Position numbers and translations under genes: made by a program | Source: Candidatus Cloacimonetes bacterium HGW-Cloacimonetes-1 | Lineage (GTDB): Bacteria > Cloacimonadota > Cloacimonadia > Cloacimonadales > Cloacimonadaceae | Reading direction: 5' to 3' | Assembly: GCA_002841975.1 (NCBI GenBank) | Contig: PHBQ01000022.1 | Span: 1 to 37,112 of the forward strand | Length of the DNA: 37,112 nucleotides | Notes under the pieces: model-generated | The model's input: only the letters and a program-made list of their open reading frames with translations | The model's database searches: none | What the model was told of the DNA's origin: nothing | Part shown: piece by piece, positions 17,698-26,416 of the stretch | How the letters are laid out: the number at the start of each line of letters is the position of its first letter | How positions within the stretch are numbered: the first letter of the stretch is position 1

Positions 17698-18995
17698 TGG
17701 ATTTTAAAGAAAAGTTCTTGTATCATATCTGGGATGAGGGACACCTCCAAGCAGATCTTCATACAGTTTGTGGAAAGCCGGTATCAGTCATATATGCAGG
17801 TCAGTTAAATACTAACCGCGGACCTGATTTTATGAATGCAGTACTGAACATTGAAGGTGAGATCAGAAGCGGTAGTATAGAAATTCATCACAAGAGTCAA
17901 GACTGGTTCAGTCACAATCATCACGAAGATCCCCATTACAACCGAGTAATCCTACATGTAGTGTATGAACATCAACAGCAGAATAAAAATACGATTAAAG
18001 AAGATGGGACAACAGTAGAAATCCTCGAGCTTAAGGATCAATTAGTCGAAGACATAGCAAAACTGCTATTGTTGCATTCTGAAGAATCGATTCACATCAA
18101 CTACTGTGATTTACTCTCTATGACACCCAAGGATTCACTGATCCCTATTTTAAGGCATTTTGGTACTTCCAGATTTAACAGCAAAGTAAAAAGATACAAT
18201 TCCGTTCTCCTAAATAGCGACTTTGACCAAGTTCTGTATGAAGGTTTGATGGAAGCCATCGGCTATGATAAAAACAAATACAATATGCTGAGTATAGCAC
18301 AAACTCTCAAGTGGGATATGTGGAAACAGTGGTACTCGCAGGGAATGACAATCGATGAAATGATTTCTATTGCATTACATAGTAGTGGATTAATCAAGAA
18401 ATCAGGGAAATTGATAGGACCCGAATATCTCAATTTACTTGCAATTACTTATGAAAGACAGGCATTCTATGGAAATCCGCTATTGGTAGACTGGCAGTTG
18501 TTTCGGATCAGACCCCAAAATCATCCAATCTATAGAATCATAGCGCTGTTTCATGTTTTGTATGAGTCCTTATCAACCGGACTACTGCAGTTTTTCAAAT
18601 CACATATTATCAATAGTGATGGCAAATTCGACCTGAAGACGTTTAGAACTCTGTTTTCAGAATACAGTTCATCCTCTGATCTGCCAAACATCGGGAAATC
18701 AGTTGTCTCCAATATAACTGTGAACATAATACTACCAATACTCTATCTATATAGTGAGAAAAACGGTGAGTTAGAAAGCAAGAAAGAATTGTTCTATTTG
18801 TATAGTATCCATCCAGGGCTCATGGATAATCGAGTTTTAAACTTCATGAAAACACATGCATCGCCAAGTGTATCAACATTGATAGATTCAAAGGTTATCT
18901 TGCAACAGGGATTGATAGATTTGTATTATCGCTTTTGTCAATATCACCTTTGCGAAGCTTGTGTATCCAACTATAAAAAATCCCTAAGCGAGTAG
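17697..18995 (+). CDS. DUF2851 family protein, function unknown
   Basis: A 432-residue protein matches the DUF2851 pattern at its N-terminus: FLYHIWDEGHLQADLHTVCGKPVSVIYAGQLNTNRGPDF, then GSIEIHHKSQDWFSHNHHEDPHYNRVILHVVYEH. The H-rich segment HHKSQDWFSHNHHED with acidic neighbours suggests a metal or nuclease-like site, but no activity is established for the family. The C-terminus ends in a cysteine pair (YHLCEACVSNYKK), also common in the family. It has no signal peptide or membrane helix, so it is probably cytosolic. It overlaps mtgA by one base and precedes the ABC protein by three. Confidence 0.85.
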   Translation: MDFKEKFLYHIWDEGHLQADLHTVCGKPVSVIYAGQLNTNRGPDFMNAVLNIEGEIRSGSIEIHHKSQDWFSHNHHEDPHYNRVILHVVYEHQQQNKNTIKEDGTTVEILELKDQLVEDIAKLLLLHSEESIHINYCDLLSMTPKDSLIPILRHFGTSRFNSKVKRYNSVLLNSDFDQVLYEGLMEAIGYDKNKYNMLSIAQTLKWDMWKQWYSQGMTIDEMISIALHSSGLIKKSGKLIGPEYLNLLAITYERQAFYGNPLLVDWQLFRIRPQNHPIYRIIALFHVLYESLSTGLLQFFKSHIINSDGKFDLKTFRTLFSEYSSSSDLPNIGKSVVSNITVNIILPILYLYSEKNGELESKKELFYLYSIHPGLMDNRVLNFMKTHASPSVSTLIDSKVILQQGLIDLYYRFCQYHLCEACVSNYKKSLSE

Positions 18996-18998
18996 TAA

Positions 18999-21900
18999 AT
19001 GATTTTTGACACTCAATCTGAAGCAAAGAAACAACTGGTACATAAGAAAAAGCATATTGACATGGTAACGAGGCTTTATGTCTCTGTCATCAAGTCAGAG
19101 CACGATATTAGTGCCAAAGAAATTGGGATATTGTATTCACTTTTAACAAATCTATTTCGTTATGTAGACATCTCTTGGGAAGTCTATGTTCGCCAGATAC
19201 TTGATGGCGAATATGATGAAAAATCCGTGATAGAATACCTGAACACAAACCTATCTCAGCTTGATAAGATTAGAATAATGCTGAGTTTAGTGATAATGGA
19301 GAAAACGGAAAACGATTTTGAGCTATCCGAAATTACAAATATCTTAGAACTTAGTAAGACCCTAAATTTAGATTCAGATGGATTCATTAATCTGATCAAC
19401 TATTTTGAACTGGATTCTAGGGATCTGGTTTATATGCACTATGGGCACAGTATTACGACTTTGGAATCGTCACTCTTTTCGGACTATGTAAAATTCGGAA
19501 AGGATAGTGGTTGTGATGTAAGATTCCGCAGCAGCAAATTATCTGGCTTTGAAATATTCCTGTTTTCTATTGATACTTTCCTGTTTCTGGGCACTGGTGT
19601 AAATCCCAGTGCTAAAATTAATGGGATGTCCTTACTGGCAAATAATGTCTATATCATTCCCAAAGATTCCGTCGTGGTTTTAAGTGATGTGGAATACACA
19701 AACAATGTTCTTTGGAAAATCCTCCACAACCAAGAAGCAACAGACGAAATTGCTTTCACTAAAGCCGATTATAACTTCATTGTTAAAAGCAACAAAAACA
19801 CTTTTGAGATCACCGTCAACCATGGTACTGTATATCAGAATGGAAAGCAACTTCAGTACAATCGTAAAAGTGGTGTGTATCATGATGACGTTCTACAGAT
19901 CAGGGGATACGCTCCATTTCAACTTCAAGATGTTATTCGTGAACGATCTAGGATTGGAGCTACAAATCTAATTCCCAAGGAACTCTATATAAATAGTGAA
20001 GGCTCTCATTATGTCGTTTCAAAGACAGAAACCAGCAACTCGATTGCTTTGATTGAATTAAAAGACAATAAGTACTTTCTCTACCCACCCAAACGCTCTT
20101 GGAACATTAGAATTAATGGTATTCCGCTCAAAGAAGTCACAGCTTTTTCGATCAACACGGATATCATCAATATCAATAACAGAAGCTATAGAATAAACAG
20201 CTATTATGATTTGATTGAAATACCATTTGAATTGGAGCAGCTTTCAATATTGGATATCAAACACTATTTTAAAGATGGCCAATTAGCTCTGGATAGTGTA
20301 TCATTTGATGCAAGAAAGGGCGAACTAATTGGTGTTATGGGCCAAAGTGGAAGCGGGAAATCTACCTTACTAAAAACCATAAGCTCGGAGATCGTCCCTA
20401 CTTATGGAGATATCCAAATAGATGGGAAAAGTCTTTACAGTGGTAACAACTATTATACACAACATTTTGGTTATGTGCCACAGGACGATCTCTTGTACGC
20501 TTACCTTACCGTTTATGAAAACCTCTGGTATCGGGGTAAGCTCCGAATGCCCAATCTTTCAAATCATTATTTGGAACAGAAGATAAACAATATTTTGCAC
20601 CAAGTCAACTTGATTCACAGAAAAAACACTCAAGTGGGAGATACAAAGAAGAAGCTCTTGAGTGGAGGTGAAAGAAAGCGCTTGAATATCGCTCTTGAGT
20701 TACTGTTTGAGCCTACTGTCATTGTCTGCGACGAACCTACATCAGGGTTGTCCTTCAATGATACTGAGCAAATCGTTGATATCTTGAATACACTTTCGGA
20801 TCAAGGAAAGATTGTGATTATCACGATACATCAGCCCACGAGTACGATTTTCAAGAAATTTGACAAAGTTCTGCTGATGGATATGAATGGAAAGCAAGTA
20901 TATTATGGCACTCCGGATCAGTGCTTTGACTATTTTGATGATGAATTGGCGCAACTCACATATCGTAAAATGGATGTGTTAAAAAAGAAAGAAGCACGTA
21001 CTTCTGATTATATGTATGAAGTGATATCATATCCGGAGTATAATGATCTACACGAGCTGTTATTTGAGCAGTCAAATAAAATGCTTCAAATAAAACGCAA
21101 GTTTCCTCCGGAGTATTGGAGAGATAAATTTAAGCGTAAAATGCTATATGAAATAATTCAGCAGGAGTCGACTGCAGATCCCAATCCGGTTAAGCCTATA
21201 CGCGGTAATATCAATATGGATTTGCAAGCTCATATCGTAAGTTTGTACAGCTATATTCAGAGAAGCCTCACCATGAAGATGCGCAATAAAACAAATACTA
21301 TCATTACGTTCATTGAGGCACCTCTGCTCGCCTTGATCGTTTCATTTATCTTAAGGCTTGCAGAAGAAGGCAAAGGATATTCATTTAGCACGAACTCAAA
21401 CATTGGGATATATGTTTTCGTGTCGTTAATAGCATTCATATTTTTGGGTTTATCAAACAGCATTGAAGAGATTTATGATGAGCGGAAAATCATCCTACGC
21501 GAAAAAATGATGAATCTCAAAATCAGTTACTATCTGATATCGAAGTTTGTTGCTCTGGCTGTATTCTCTATAATTCAGGTGATCCTATATACAAGCGTAT
21601 CATCGATGGTATTAGGAATGAGGGGCGTATTTACAAATAGTATTGCCTATTTTTTCATGGCATCAATGATTGGGTTTTCCATCGGATTGCTGGCTTCCTC
21701 TTTCATTAAAGACAACAAAACCATCGTGAATCTATTGCCTCTCATACTGATACCGCAAATCATATTTGGTGGAGCAGTAATAGAATACGAACGCATGAAT
21801 AAGTCCATTACACTGATCAAGACCAACCCCATTCCTGAGATTGTCCAGATTATTCCATCAAGGTGGCTGTTCGAGGGGCTCGCAACGTCATATGCCAAAA

Positions 21901-22268
21901 ATACCGTATTCCATAGAAAGCTCTACGCACTTGAAAAAAAGAAATTGACATATATCGACAAGCTAAAACACAATACCATCACACATGCGGAGTTTTCGGT
22001 ACTTCTGTCTACTATAAATAGAGACAAAGAACACGTAGTATCGAAATGGGATCCAAATGTAATTAGTAACGAGTACTTAAATTCTGCAGTAAGTGTTATG
22101 GATGGCAGATATTTGAATTATGGAAAGAACGTGTTTCTATCCAGTTACAAACAATACGGATCACATATTTACAGGACATGGAACTTTAATATGCTCATAC
22201 TACTGATGTATTTGGTAGTGTTCAACATCATTACGATGATCAAACTGAAATATTTATTTAAGGAATAG
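18999..22268 (+). CDS. TerB-like / FHA-like / ABCG-type transporter fusion
   Basis: This 1089-residue protein has four parts. Residues ~10-145 are all-helical and TerB-like (KHIDMVTRLYVSVIKSEHDI). Residues ~165-420 are beta-rich, with three cycles resembling degenerate FHA repeats, each showing an NG-x-x-L turn and a D-x-I/V strand (INGMSLLANN, QNGKQLQYN, INGIPLKEV). The ATPase at ~420-650 carries Walker A GQSGSGKST, signature LSGGERKR, Walker B VIVCDEPTSG and switch IHQPTST. From ~760 on there is an ABC2-type membrane domain with six hydrophobic stretches. ABCG layout (ATPase before membrane domain) suggests a dimeric exporter, or an envelope machine controlled by phosphothreonine-like recognition. 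The substrate is unknown. The lipoprotein at 22278 follows by 9 bp. Confidence 0.9.
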   Translation: MIFDTQSEAKKQLVHKKKHIDMVTRLYVSVIKSEHDISAKEIGILYSLLTNLFRYVDISWEVYVRQILDGEYDEKSVIEYLNTNLSQLDKIRIMLSLVIMEKTENDFELSEITNILELSKTLNLDSDGFINLINYFELDSRDLVYMHYGHSITTLESSLFSDYVKFGKDSGCDVRFRSSKLSGFEIFLFSIDTFLFLGTGVNPSAKINGMSLLANNVYIIPKDSVVVLSDVEYTNNVLWKILHNQEATDEIAFTKADYNFIVKSNKNTFEITVNHGTVYQNGKQLQYNRKSGVYHDDVLQIRGYAPFQLQDVIRERSRIGATNLIPKELYINSEGSHYVVSKTETSNSIALIELKDNKYFLYPPKRSWNIRINGIPLKEVTAFSINTDIININNRSYRINSYYDLIEIPFELEQLSILDIKHYFKDGQLALDSVSFDARKGELIGVMGQSGSGKSTLLKTISSEIVPTYGDIQIDGKSLYSGNNYYTQHFGYVPQDDLLYAYLTVYENLWYRGKLRMPNLSNHYLEQKINNILHQVNLIHRKNTQVGDTKKKLLSGGERKRLNIALELLFEPTVIVCDEPTSGLSFNDTEQIVDILNTLSDQGKIVIITIHQPTSTIFKKFDKVLLMDMNGKQVYYGTPDQCFDYFDDELAQLTYRKMDVLKKKEARTSDYMYEVISYPEYNDLHELLFEQSNKMLQIKRKFPPEYWRDKFKRKMLYEIIQQESTADPNPVKPIRGNINMDLQAHIVSLYSYIQRSLTMKMRNKTNTIITFIEAPLLALIVSFILRLAEEGKGYSFSTNSNIGIYVFVSLIAFIFLGLSNSIEEIYDERKIILREKMMNLKISYYLISKFVALAVFSIIQVILYTSVSSMVLGMRGVFTNSIAYFFMASMIGFSIGLLASSFIKDNKTIVNLLPLILIPQIIFGGAVIEYERMNKSITLIKTNPIPEIVQIIPSRWLFEGLATSYAKNTVFHRKLYALEKKKLTYIDKLKHNTITHAEFSVLLSTINRDKEHVVSKWDPNVISNEYLNSAVSVMDGRYLNYGKNVFLSSYKQYGSHIYRTWNFNMLILLMYLVVFNIITMIKLKYLFKE

Positions 22269-22277
22269 GAGGAACTA

Positions 22278-23081
22278 ATGAAAATAAGCAAGTTAGCTCT
22301 CATGATTGCACTGGTCGTTTTGATACTTAGTGGATGCAAGGGTAAACAGGACACACAGAATTTGCCAGAAAACGAGACAACAAAACAGATTACTACTTTT
22401 GCCCCTCTACCATCTTTCAAGGAAGTTTTCCGTGCCCTGGATATGGTCGAATCAAAGAACATCGCACAAGCTGTTAATAAGCAGGTATTCTCTACAAAAC
22501 AGGATATCTCTCGTAATTCCTTCGCTCTTGGTTTATTGACCGCTGATGCTATCGTTGCATCTCGCAGTCACAACAAGAAAGTGATGATCGATATATCCAA
22601 TGAGATGATGAAGCTTACTCCATTATTAGGTTTGGATGAAGAAATCAATCGTCTTGGTGATGATATCAAGACAATGATCGACAAAGAAAAATGGGAAGAT
22701 ATGGAAAAAGCTCTTGATGCTCAGAAAGATCAAGTAGAAGCTAAATTATGGGAATCTGAAAGTTATGACAATTATACTTTGATGCTTTTGGGTGGCTGGA
22801 CTGAAGCTATTAATCGTGTATCCTATTTGATAGACTCGAACTATAGTGCTGACAAAACCAAGGTGCTCAACCAAAAAGGTACTTGGAATAGTTTGATGGC
22901 AAATTTGGACTTGATCAATTCTGAAGTAATTACCAAGGCATCCCACTTTGAGAATGCTAAAGTAAAGGTAAAAGAAATCAAATCGATAATTGATGCTGAT
23001 AATGCCGGCACATATACGCAAGAACAGCTCAAACAACTTATCAGTCTTACGGACAATATAAAAACGAATTTCCAAAAATAG
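22278..23081 (+). CDS. Lipoprotein of unknown function
   Basis: The precursor has 267 residues. MKISKLALMIALVVLILSGC is a clear lipoprotein signal with Cys20 as the lipidated residue; the following KGKQDT makes outer-membrane retention possible. The mature part is highly charged and predicted helical (KEVFRALDMVESKNIAQAVN, AKVKVKEIKSIIDADNAG), with no recognised domain. A very strong ribosome site (AGGAGG) precedes ATG 22278. It lies 9 bp behind the ABCG-type transporter and ends at a strong terminator, so it may be the periplasmic partner of that transporter; this is inferred from position only. Confidence 0.85.
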   Translation: MKISKLALMIALVVLILSGCKGKQDTQNLPENETTKQITTFAPLPSFKEVFRALDMVESKNIAQAVNKQVFSTKQDISRNSFALGLLTADAIVASRSHNKKVMIDISNEMMKLTPLLGLDEEINRLGDDIKTMIDKEKWEDMEKALDAQKDQVEAKLWESESYDNYTLMLLGGWTEAINRVSYLIDSNYSADKTKVLNQKGTWNSLMANLDLINSEVITKASHFENAKVKVKEIKSIIDADNAGTYTQEQLKQLISLTDNIKTNFQK

Positions 23082-23090
23082 ATCAGGAAG

Positions 23091-23120
23091 GACTCGGTGC
23101 CAAACACCGAGTCTTTTTTT
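23091..23120 (+). terminator. Strong intrinsic terminator after the lipoprotein gene
   Basis: GACTCGGTG and CACCGAGTC form a perfect 9-bp stem (23091-23099 with 23105-23113) with a CCAAA loop, followed by seven T (23114-23120). It ends only three bases before ATG 23124 of the next gene and contains the alternative GTG start at 23097. Confidence 0.9.
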
Positions 23121-23123
23121 TAT

Positions 23124-24236
23124 ATGAAAACAAATAGAATTCTATATTCCATTATTCTGTTGTCGTTGCTGAACGTATGCAAGATGAATGCAGTTCATGA
23201 TACCATGGTTCTGGACGTGCCCTGGGACAATGGGACTGCGCTGTCTATTAAAATTGATTATGAACCTATGTGGAAACACGTTATTTTAGAAAAAGCAGAT
23301 TCTAGTGGAGTATTTGTACCCTTAAGCGTGTTCTTTGAAGGACAGACAGAATACATTGATTCTGATGTGCTTGCAAACGCAAAGCAAATATACAGAATAT
23401 CAGCTTATACTTCTGATCGGAAAGATAGCTTAATAGTTGTCAAAGGCGGAGTCGCAACCGAGCAGTGGTTCTATATGGGCAAACTATCAATGTTGATACT
23501 GCTGGTATTGATCTGCACGGCTATCATGTACTTTATCTCTTTAGCAAGAAGGGGAAAAGCTCTATTTATCAGACGGATTAACGGACTTGATTCGATGGAT
23601 GAAGCAGTAGGTAGAGCCACAGAAAAAGGTAAGCCTATCCTATTCATTCCCGGCATTGGTGATCTTGATGATATCCAGACCATAGCAAGCCTTTCGATAT
23701 TGAGTCACTTGGCACAAAGATCGGCGGAGTACAATACAGATATCATAGTACCATGCAAATACTCTATGGTAATGTCCGCAGCTCGCGAAGTGGTTAAAGA
23801 GGCATATCTGAAAGTAGGAAAACCTGATGCATACAAAGAGCAGAACATTTTCTATTTGACCGATGATCAATTTGGATATGTTGCCGGAATAGATGGGATC
23901 ATGCTTCGAGAGCAACCGGCTGCAAACTTCTTTATGGGTTCTTTCTTTGCCGAATCATTGATCTTGGCTGAGACCGGGTTTAGCACTGGTGCCATCCAAA
24001 CTGCGGGCACTGCTCAAGCTCACCAGCTTCCCTTTTTTATAGTATCCTGTGATTATACCCTCATCGGAGAGGAGCTATTTGCCGCCTCAGCTTATCTTTC
24101 AAACGACCCACAGCAAATAGGTAGTTTAAAGGGACACGATTTTGGTAAGGTCATGCTGATTGTTTTGACCATTGCCGGAGTGATCTTTGAAATACTGGGT
24201 TTACATGGGTTCAAAAACTTTTTTACAGTTGGATAG
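23124..24236 (+). CDS. Unknown membrane protein with cytosolic-type domain (possibly DUF6754-like)
   Basis: From ATG 23124 the protein has 370 residues. It shows an N-terminal signal or anchor (ILYSIILLSLLNVC), a ~90-residue beta-rich exported domain and a membrane helix (LSMLILLVLICTAIMYFISLA). A ~190-residue alpha/beta domain follows (KPILFIPGIGDLDDIQT, TDIIVPCKYSMVMSAAREVV, AGTAQAHQLPFFIV), then a C-terminal helix (VMLIVLTIAGVIFEILGLHG). From memory it resembles the uncharacterised DUF6754 group, at low certainty. The start is ambiguous: GTG 23097 has the better ribosome site (AGGAAGG, five bases) but lies inside the terminator stem, while ATG 23124 has none. It heads a closely spaced run of membrane genes (6-bp gap to the next). 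Confidence 0.8.
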   Translation: MKTNRILYSIILLSLLNVCKMNAVHDTMVLDVPWDNGTALSIKIDYEPMWKHVILEKADSSGVFVPLSVFFEGQTEYIDSDVLANAKQIYRISAYTSDRKDSLIVVKGGVATEQWFYMGKLSMLILLVLICTAIMYFISLARRGKALFIRRINGLDSMDEAVGRATEKGKPILFIPGIGDLDDIQTIASLSILSHLAQRSAEYNTDIIVPCKYSMVMSAAREVVKEAYLKVGKPDAYKEQNIFYLTDDQFGYVAGIDGIMLREQPAANFFMGSFFAESLILAETGFSTGAIQTAGTAQAHQLPFFIVSCDYTLIGEELFAASAYLSNDPQQIGSLKGHDFGKVMLIVLTIAGVIFEILGLHGFKNFFTVG

Positions 24237-24242
24237 TGAGAT

Positions 24243-24941
24243 ATGAAACGAACAATACCATTGCTTATCACTTTCATAGTCGGTCTGATAGTTATTTCGT
24301 CCGAATTCATACCACATCGACCATTTAGTATGATAAACTCTACTTTAGAAAACTGGTATTTATCCATATCAGGATTTGCTATTGTTCTGGGATTATTGAG
24401 CCTAGTGCAGGTAAACTCGAGTAAAGTATATCATAAAGCCGAGAATTGGCAGTACTCACTGGCAAGCTTAGTGAGTCTAGTGGTTATTGTTATTTTTGGA
24501 GTACTTTGGGGTATGGAAGATCAGAGAGGTATTTTGGGTAATGGAGAAGCCATTTCGGCATTTATTGGAAAGAAACCCTTTGACTACCTGTTTGACAATG
24601 GCATCACACCACTGTCGTCAACGATGTTTTCACTGCTAGCTTTTTTTATAGCATCAGCTGCATATAGAGCGTTTATTATTAGGAGCTTTGAGTCAAACCT
24701 GTTGATGATCACCGCCGTGATAGTGATCCTAGGTAGAACCAGTTTTGGTCCCATGCTCACATCATGGTTGCCTAAGAGCCTTAGCTTTTTACACTTACCG
24801 AATCTTACAGATTTTATCCTGACATACCCTTCCTCAGCGGCGCAACGAGCAATTCTGATGAGTGCTTCCCTAGGCATTATAGGCAGTAGCCTCAGGATTA
24901 TCATAGGACTCGAAAGATCATACTTGGGAAGTGACGAATGA
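24243..24941 (+). CDS. Polytopic membrane protein of unknown function
   Basis: A 232-residue protein has six hydrophobic stretches, for example LLITFIVGLIVISSEFI, YLSISGFAIVLGLLSLVQV, SLVSLVVIVIFGVLWGM and FSLLAFFIASAAYRAFII. A short polar segment (EDQRGILGNGEAISAFIGKK) sits between helices three and four. I do not recognise a family. It starts 6 bp after the preceding gene and overlaps the next by 4 bp (ATGA), so it is part of the same membrane module. Confidence 0.8.
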   Translation: MKRTIPLLITFIVGLIVISSEFIPHRPFSMINSTLENWYLSISGFAIVLGLLSLVQVNSSKVYHKAENWQYSLASLVSLVVIVIFGVLWGMEDQRGILGNGEAISAFIGKKPFDYLFDNGITPLSSTMFSLLAFFIASAAYRAFIIRSFESNLLMITAVIVILGRTSFGPMLTSWLPKSLSFLHLPNLTDFILTYPSSAAQRAILMSASLGIIGSSLRIIIGLERSYLGSDE

Positions 24942-25768
24942 AGATTGATAGCCAAACCGAACGCCGGATCATCTTCATTGTGTTGTTTATAGCTGTCATG
25001 CTACCTTTGATCTTTCCTATCGGATGGACTTCAGAGGTCTCTCCCCACGTCCAAATGACCTATGATATGGTGGATAATACACCGGAAGGTTCCGTAGTAC
25101 TTCTCTCTTTTGATTATGATCCGTCAACAGCTACAGAGCTGCAACCGATGGCAATATCTCTGATTGAACATGCCTGGAAAAACAACCAAAGAGTCATTGC
25201 AACTGCTTTATGGCCAATGGGTGTAAAAATGGCAGATGCAGCATTTCAGGAGTTATTGCTAAAATACCCTTCCAAAGAGAGTGGAGTAGATTTTGTGAAT
25301 CTTGGTTACAAAACCGGTGGAATGGTTACTATTCAAGCAATGGGAAGAGATATGAAAAGTGTCTTCCCAACTGACACCAAAACCATTCCATATGAAGATA
25401 TTCCACTACTCAAAACCGTTAGATCTCTCAAAGACATCCAATTCGTGATTTCCTTGTCCGCAGGTGATCCGGGTATCAAGCAGTGGATAATGGGTGCGCA
25501 CGACATGTTTGGAGTAAAAGTAGCGGGAGGAACGACTGCTGTCAGTGCCCCCGGATTCCTTCCATACATTAATAGCCAGAATCAATTGTATGGCCTGTTG
25601 GGTGGTCTCAAAGCAGCTTCAGAATACGAACAGCTGCTGGGTATTGTGGGACCTGCTACTGTGAAAATGGATTCTCAATCTGTAGCGCATGTATTGATAC
25701 TGGTTTTTATTGCCATTGGAAATGTTAAAGCTTACAAAAAACGCAATAGCAAAAAGGAAGGAAAGTAA
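24938..25768 (+). CDS. Unknown protein with a soluble domain held between two membrane anchors
   Basis: The protein has 276 residues. A helix near the N-terminus (IIFIVLFIAVMLPLIFPIGW) and one near the C-terminus (VAHVLILVFIAIGNVKAY) flank a ~225-residue alpha/beta domain. That domain has strand-like pieces SVVLLSFDYDPSTA, QRVIATALWPMGVKMA and DIQFVISLSAG, then VAGGTTAVSAPGFLPYI and LLGGLKAASEYEQLLG. This order and the G-T-A...LP...L-x-AAS-x-Y spacing resemble the soluble domain of the protein at 23124 (AGTAQAHQLPFFIV, ELFAASAYLSNDPQQIG), so the two may be distant paralogues. No catalytic signature is recognised. The gene overlaps its upstream neighbour by 4 bp and its downstream neighbour by 1 bp. 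Confidence 0.8.
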   Translation: MKIDSQTERRIIFIVLFIAVMLPLIFPIGWTSEVSPHVQMTYDMVDNTPEGSVVLLSFDYDPSTATELQPMAISLIEHAWKNNQRVIATALWPMGVKMADAAFQELLLKYPSKESGVDFVNLGYKTGGMVTIQAMGRDMKSVFPTDTKTIPYEDIPLLKTVRSLKDIQFVISLSAGDPGIKQWIMGAHDMFGVKVAGGTTAVSAPGFLPYINSQNQLYGLLGGLKAASEYEQLLGIVGPATVKMDSQSVAHVLILVFIAIGNVKAYKKRNSKKEGK

Positions 25769-26406
25769 TGGTGAGTACCATGAGCGTGCTTGGAACCTGG
25801 ATAGGAGTTTTTTTCACTCTTAGCATCTTTAGTTTCCTCTTCAAAGACAATCCGTTTTACAAGTTTGCTGAACAAGTGTTTATTGGTTTGTCAGCCGGTT
25901 ATGGCCTGATTTACTTAATCTATAATGTGCTGATACCAAATTTGTTTCACAAATTGATCTTTGATTTTAGTCACAACGTGATCCTGCTCATACCAGCAAC
26001 ACTGGGATTGATGATGCTTTTGCGTCTGATCCCATCTTTGCAATGGCTCAGTAAATATCCGCTCGCAGTAGTGATAGGAACCGCTGTAGGAATCAGCATG
26101 CTACGCTATATGCAATCGGATTTTCTCAACCAGTTAACTGCTACGATGATCAATCCATTGGCTGGGGCTACAAAAGTTGAGATAGTAGGAAACTTCCTTT
26201 TGATAATAGGTACAATCTGTGGCATATACTTCTTTTACTTTAGCCGCAAGAAAGAAGGGATATACTCGGTGCCATCCAGAATCGGTATCTGGTTTCTCAT
26301 GATCAGTTTTGGAGCATCATTTGGCTATACAGTTATGGCACGTGTATCTCTGTTAATCGGCCGTCTTGACTTTCTGCTCAAGGATTGGTTACACATCATC
26401 AAATAA
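25768..26406 (+). CDS. Polytopic membrane protein of unknown function
   Basis: A 212-residue protein has six hydrophobic stretches (TWIGVFFTLSIFSFLF, FIGLSAGYGLIYLIYNVL, VILLIPATLGLMMLLRLI, LAVVIGTAVGISMLRYM, NFLLIIGTICGIYFFYF, IGIWFLMISFGASFGYTV) and little soluble mass. ATG 25768 overlaps the preceding stop by one base, with AAGGAAGG upstream; a second ATG twelve bases on is possible. I do not recognise the family. Its length and helix count parallel the 24243 protein, giving the module a pattern of soluble-domain protein plus polytopic protein, twice. Confidence 0.8.
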   Translation: MVSTMSVLGTWIGVFFTLSIFSFLFKDNPFYKFAEQVFIGLSAGYGLIYLIYNVLIPNLFHKLIFDFSHNVILLIPATLGLMMLLRLIPSLQWLSKYPLAVVIGTAVGISMLRYMQSDFLNQLTATMINPLAGATKVEIVGNFLLIIGTICGIYFFYFSRKKEGIYSVPSRIGIWFLMISFGASFGYTVMARVSLLIGRLDFLLKDWLHIIK

Positions 26407-26416
26407 AGAGGATAAT

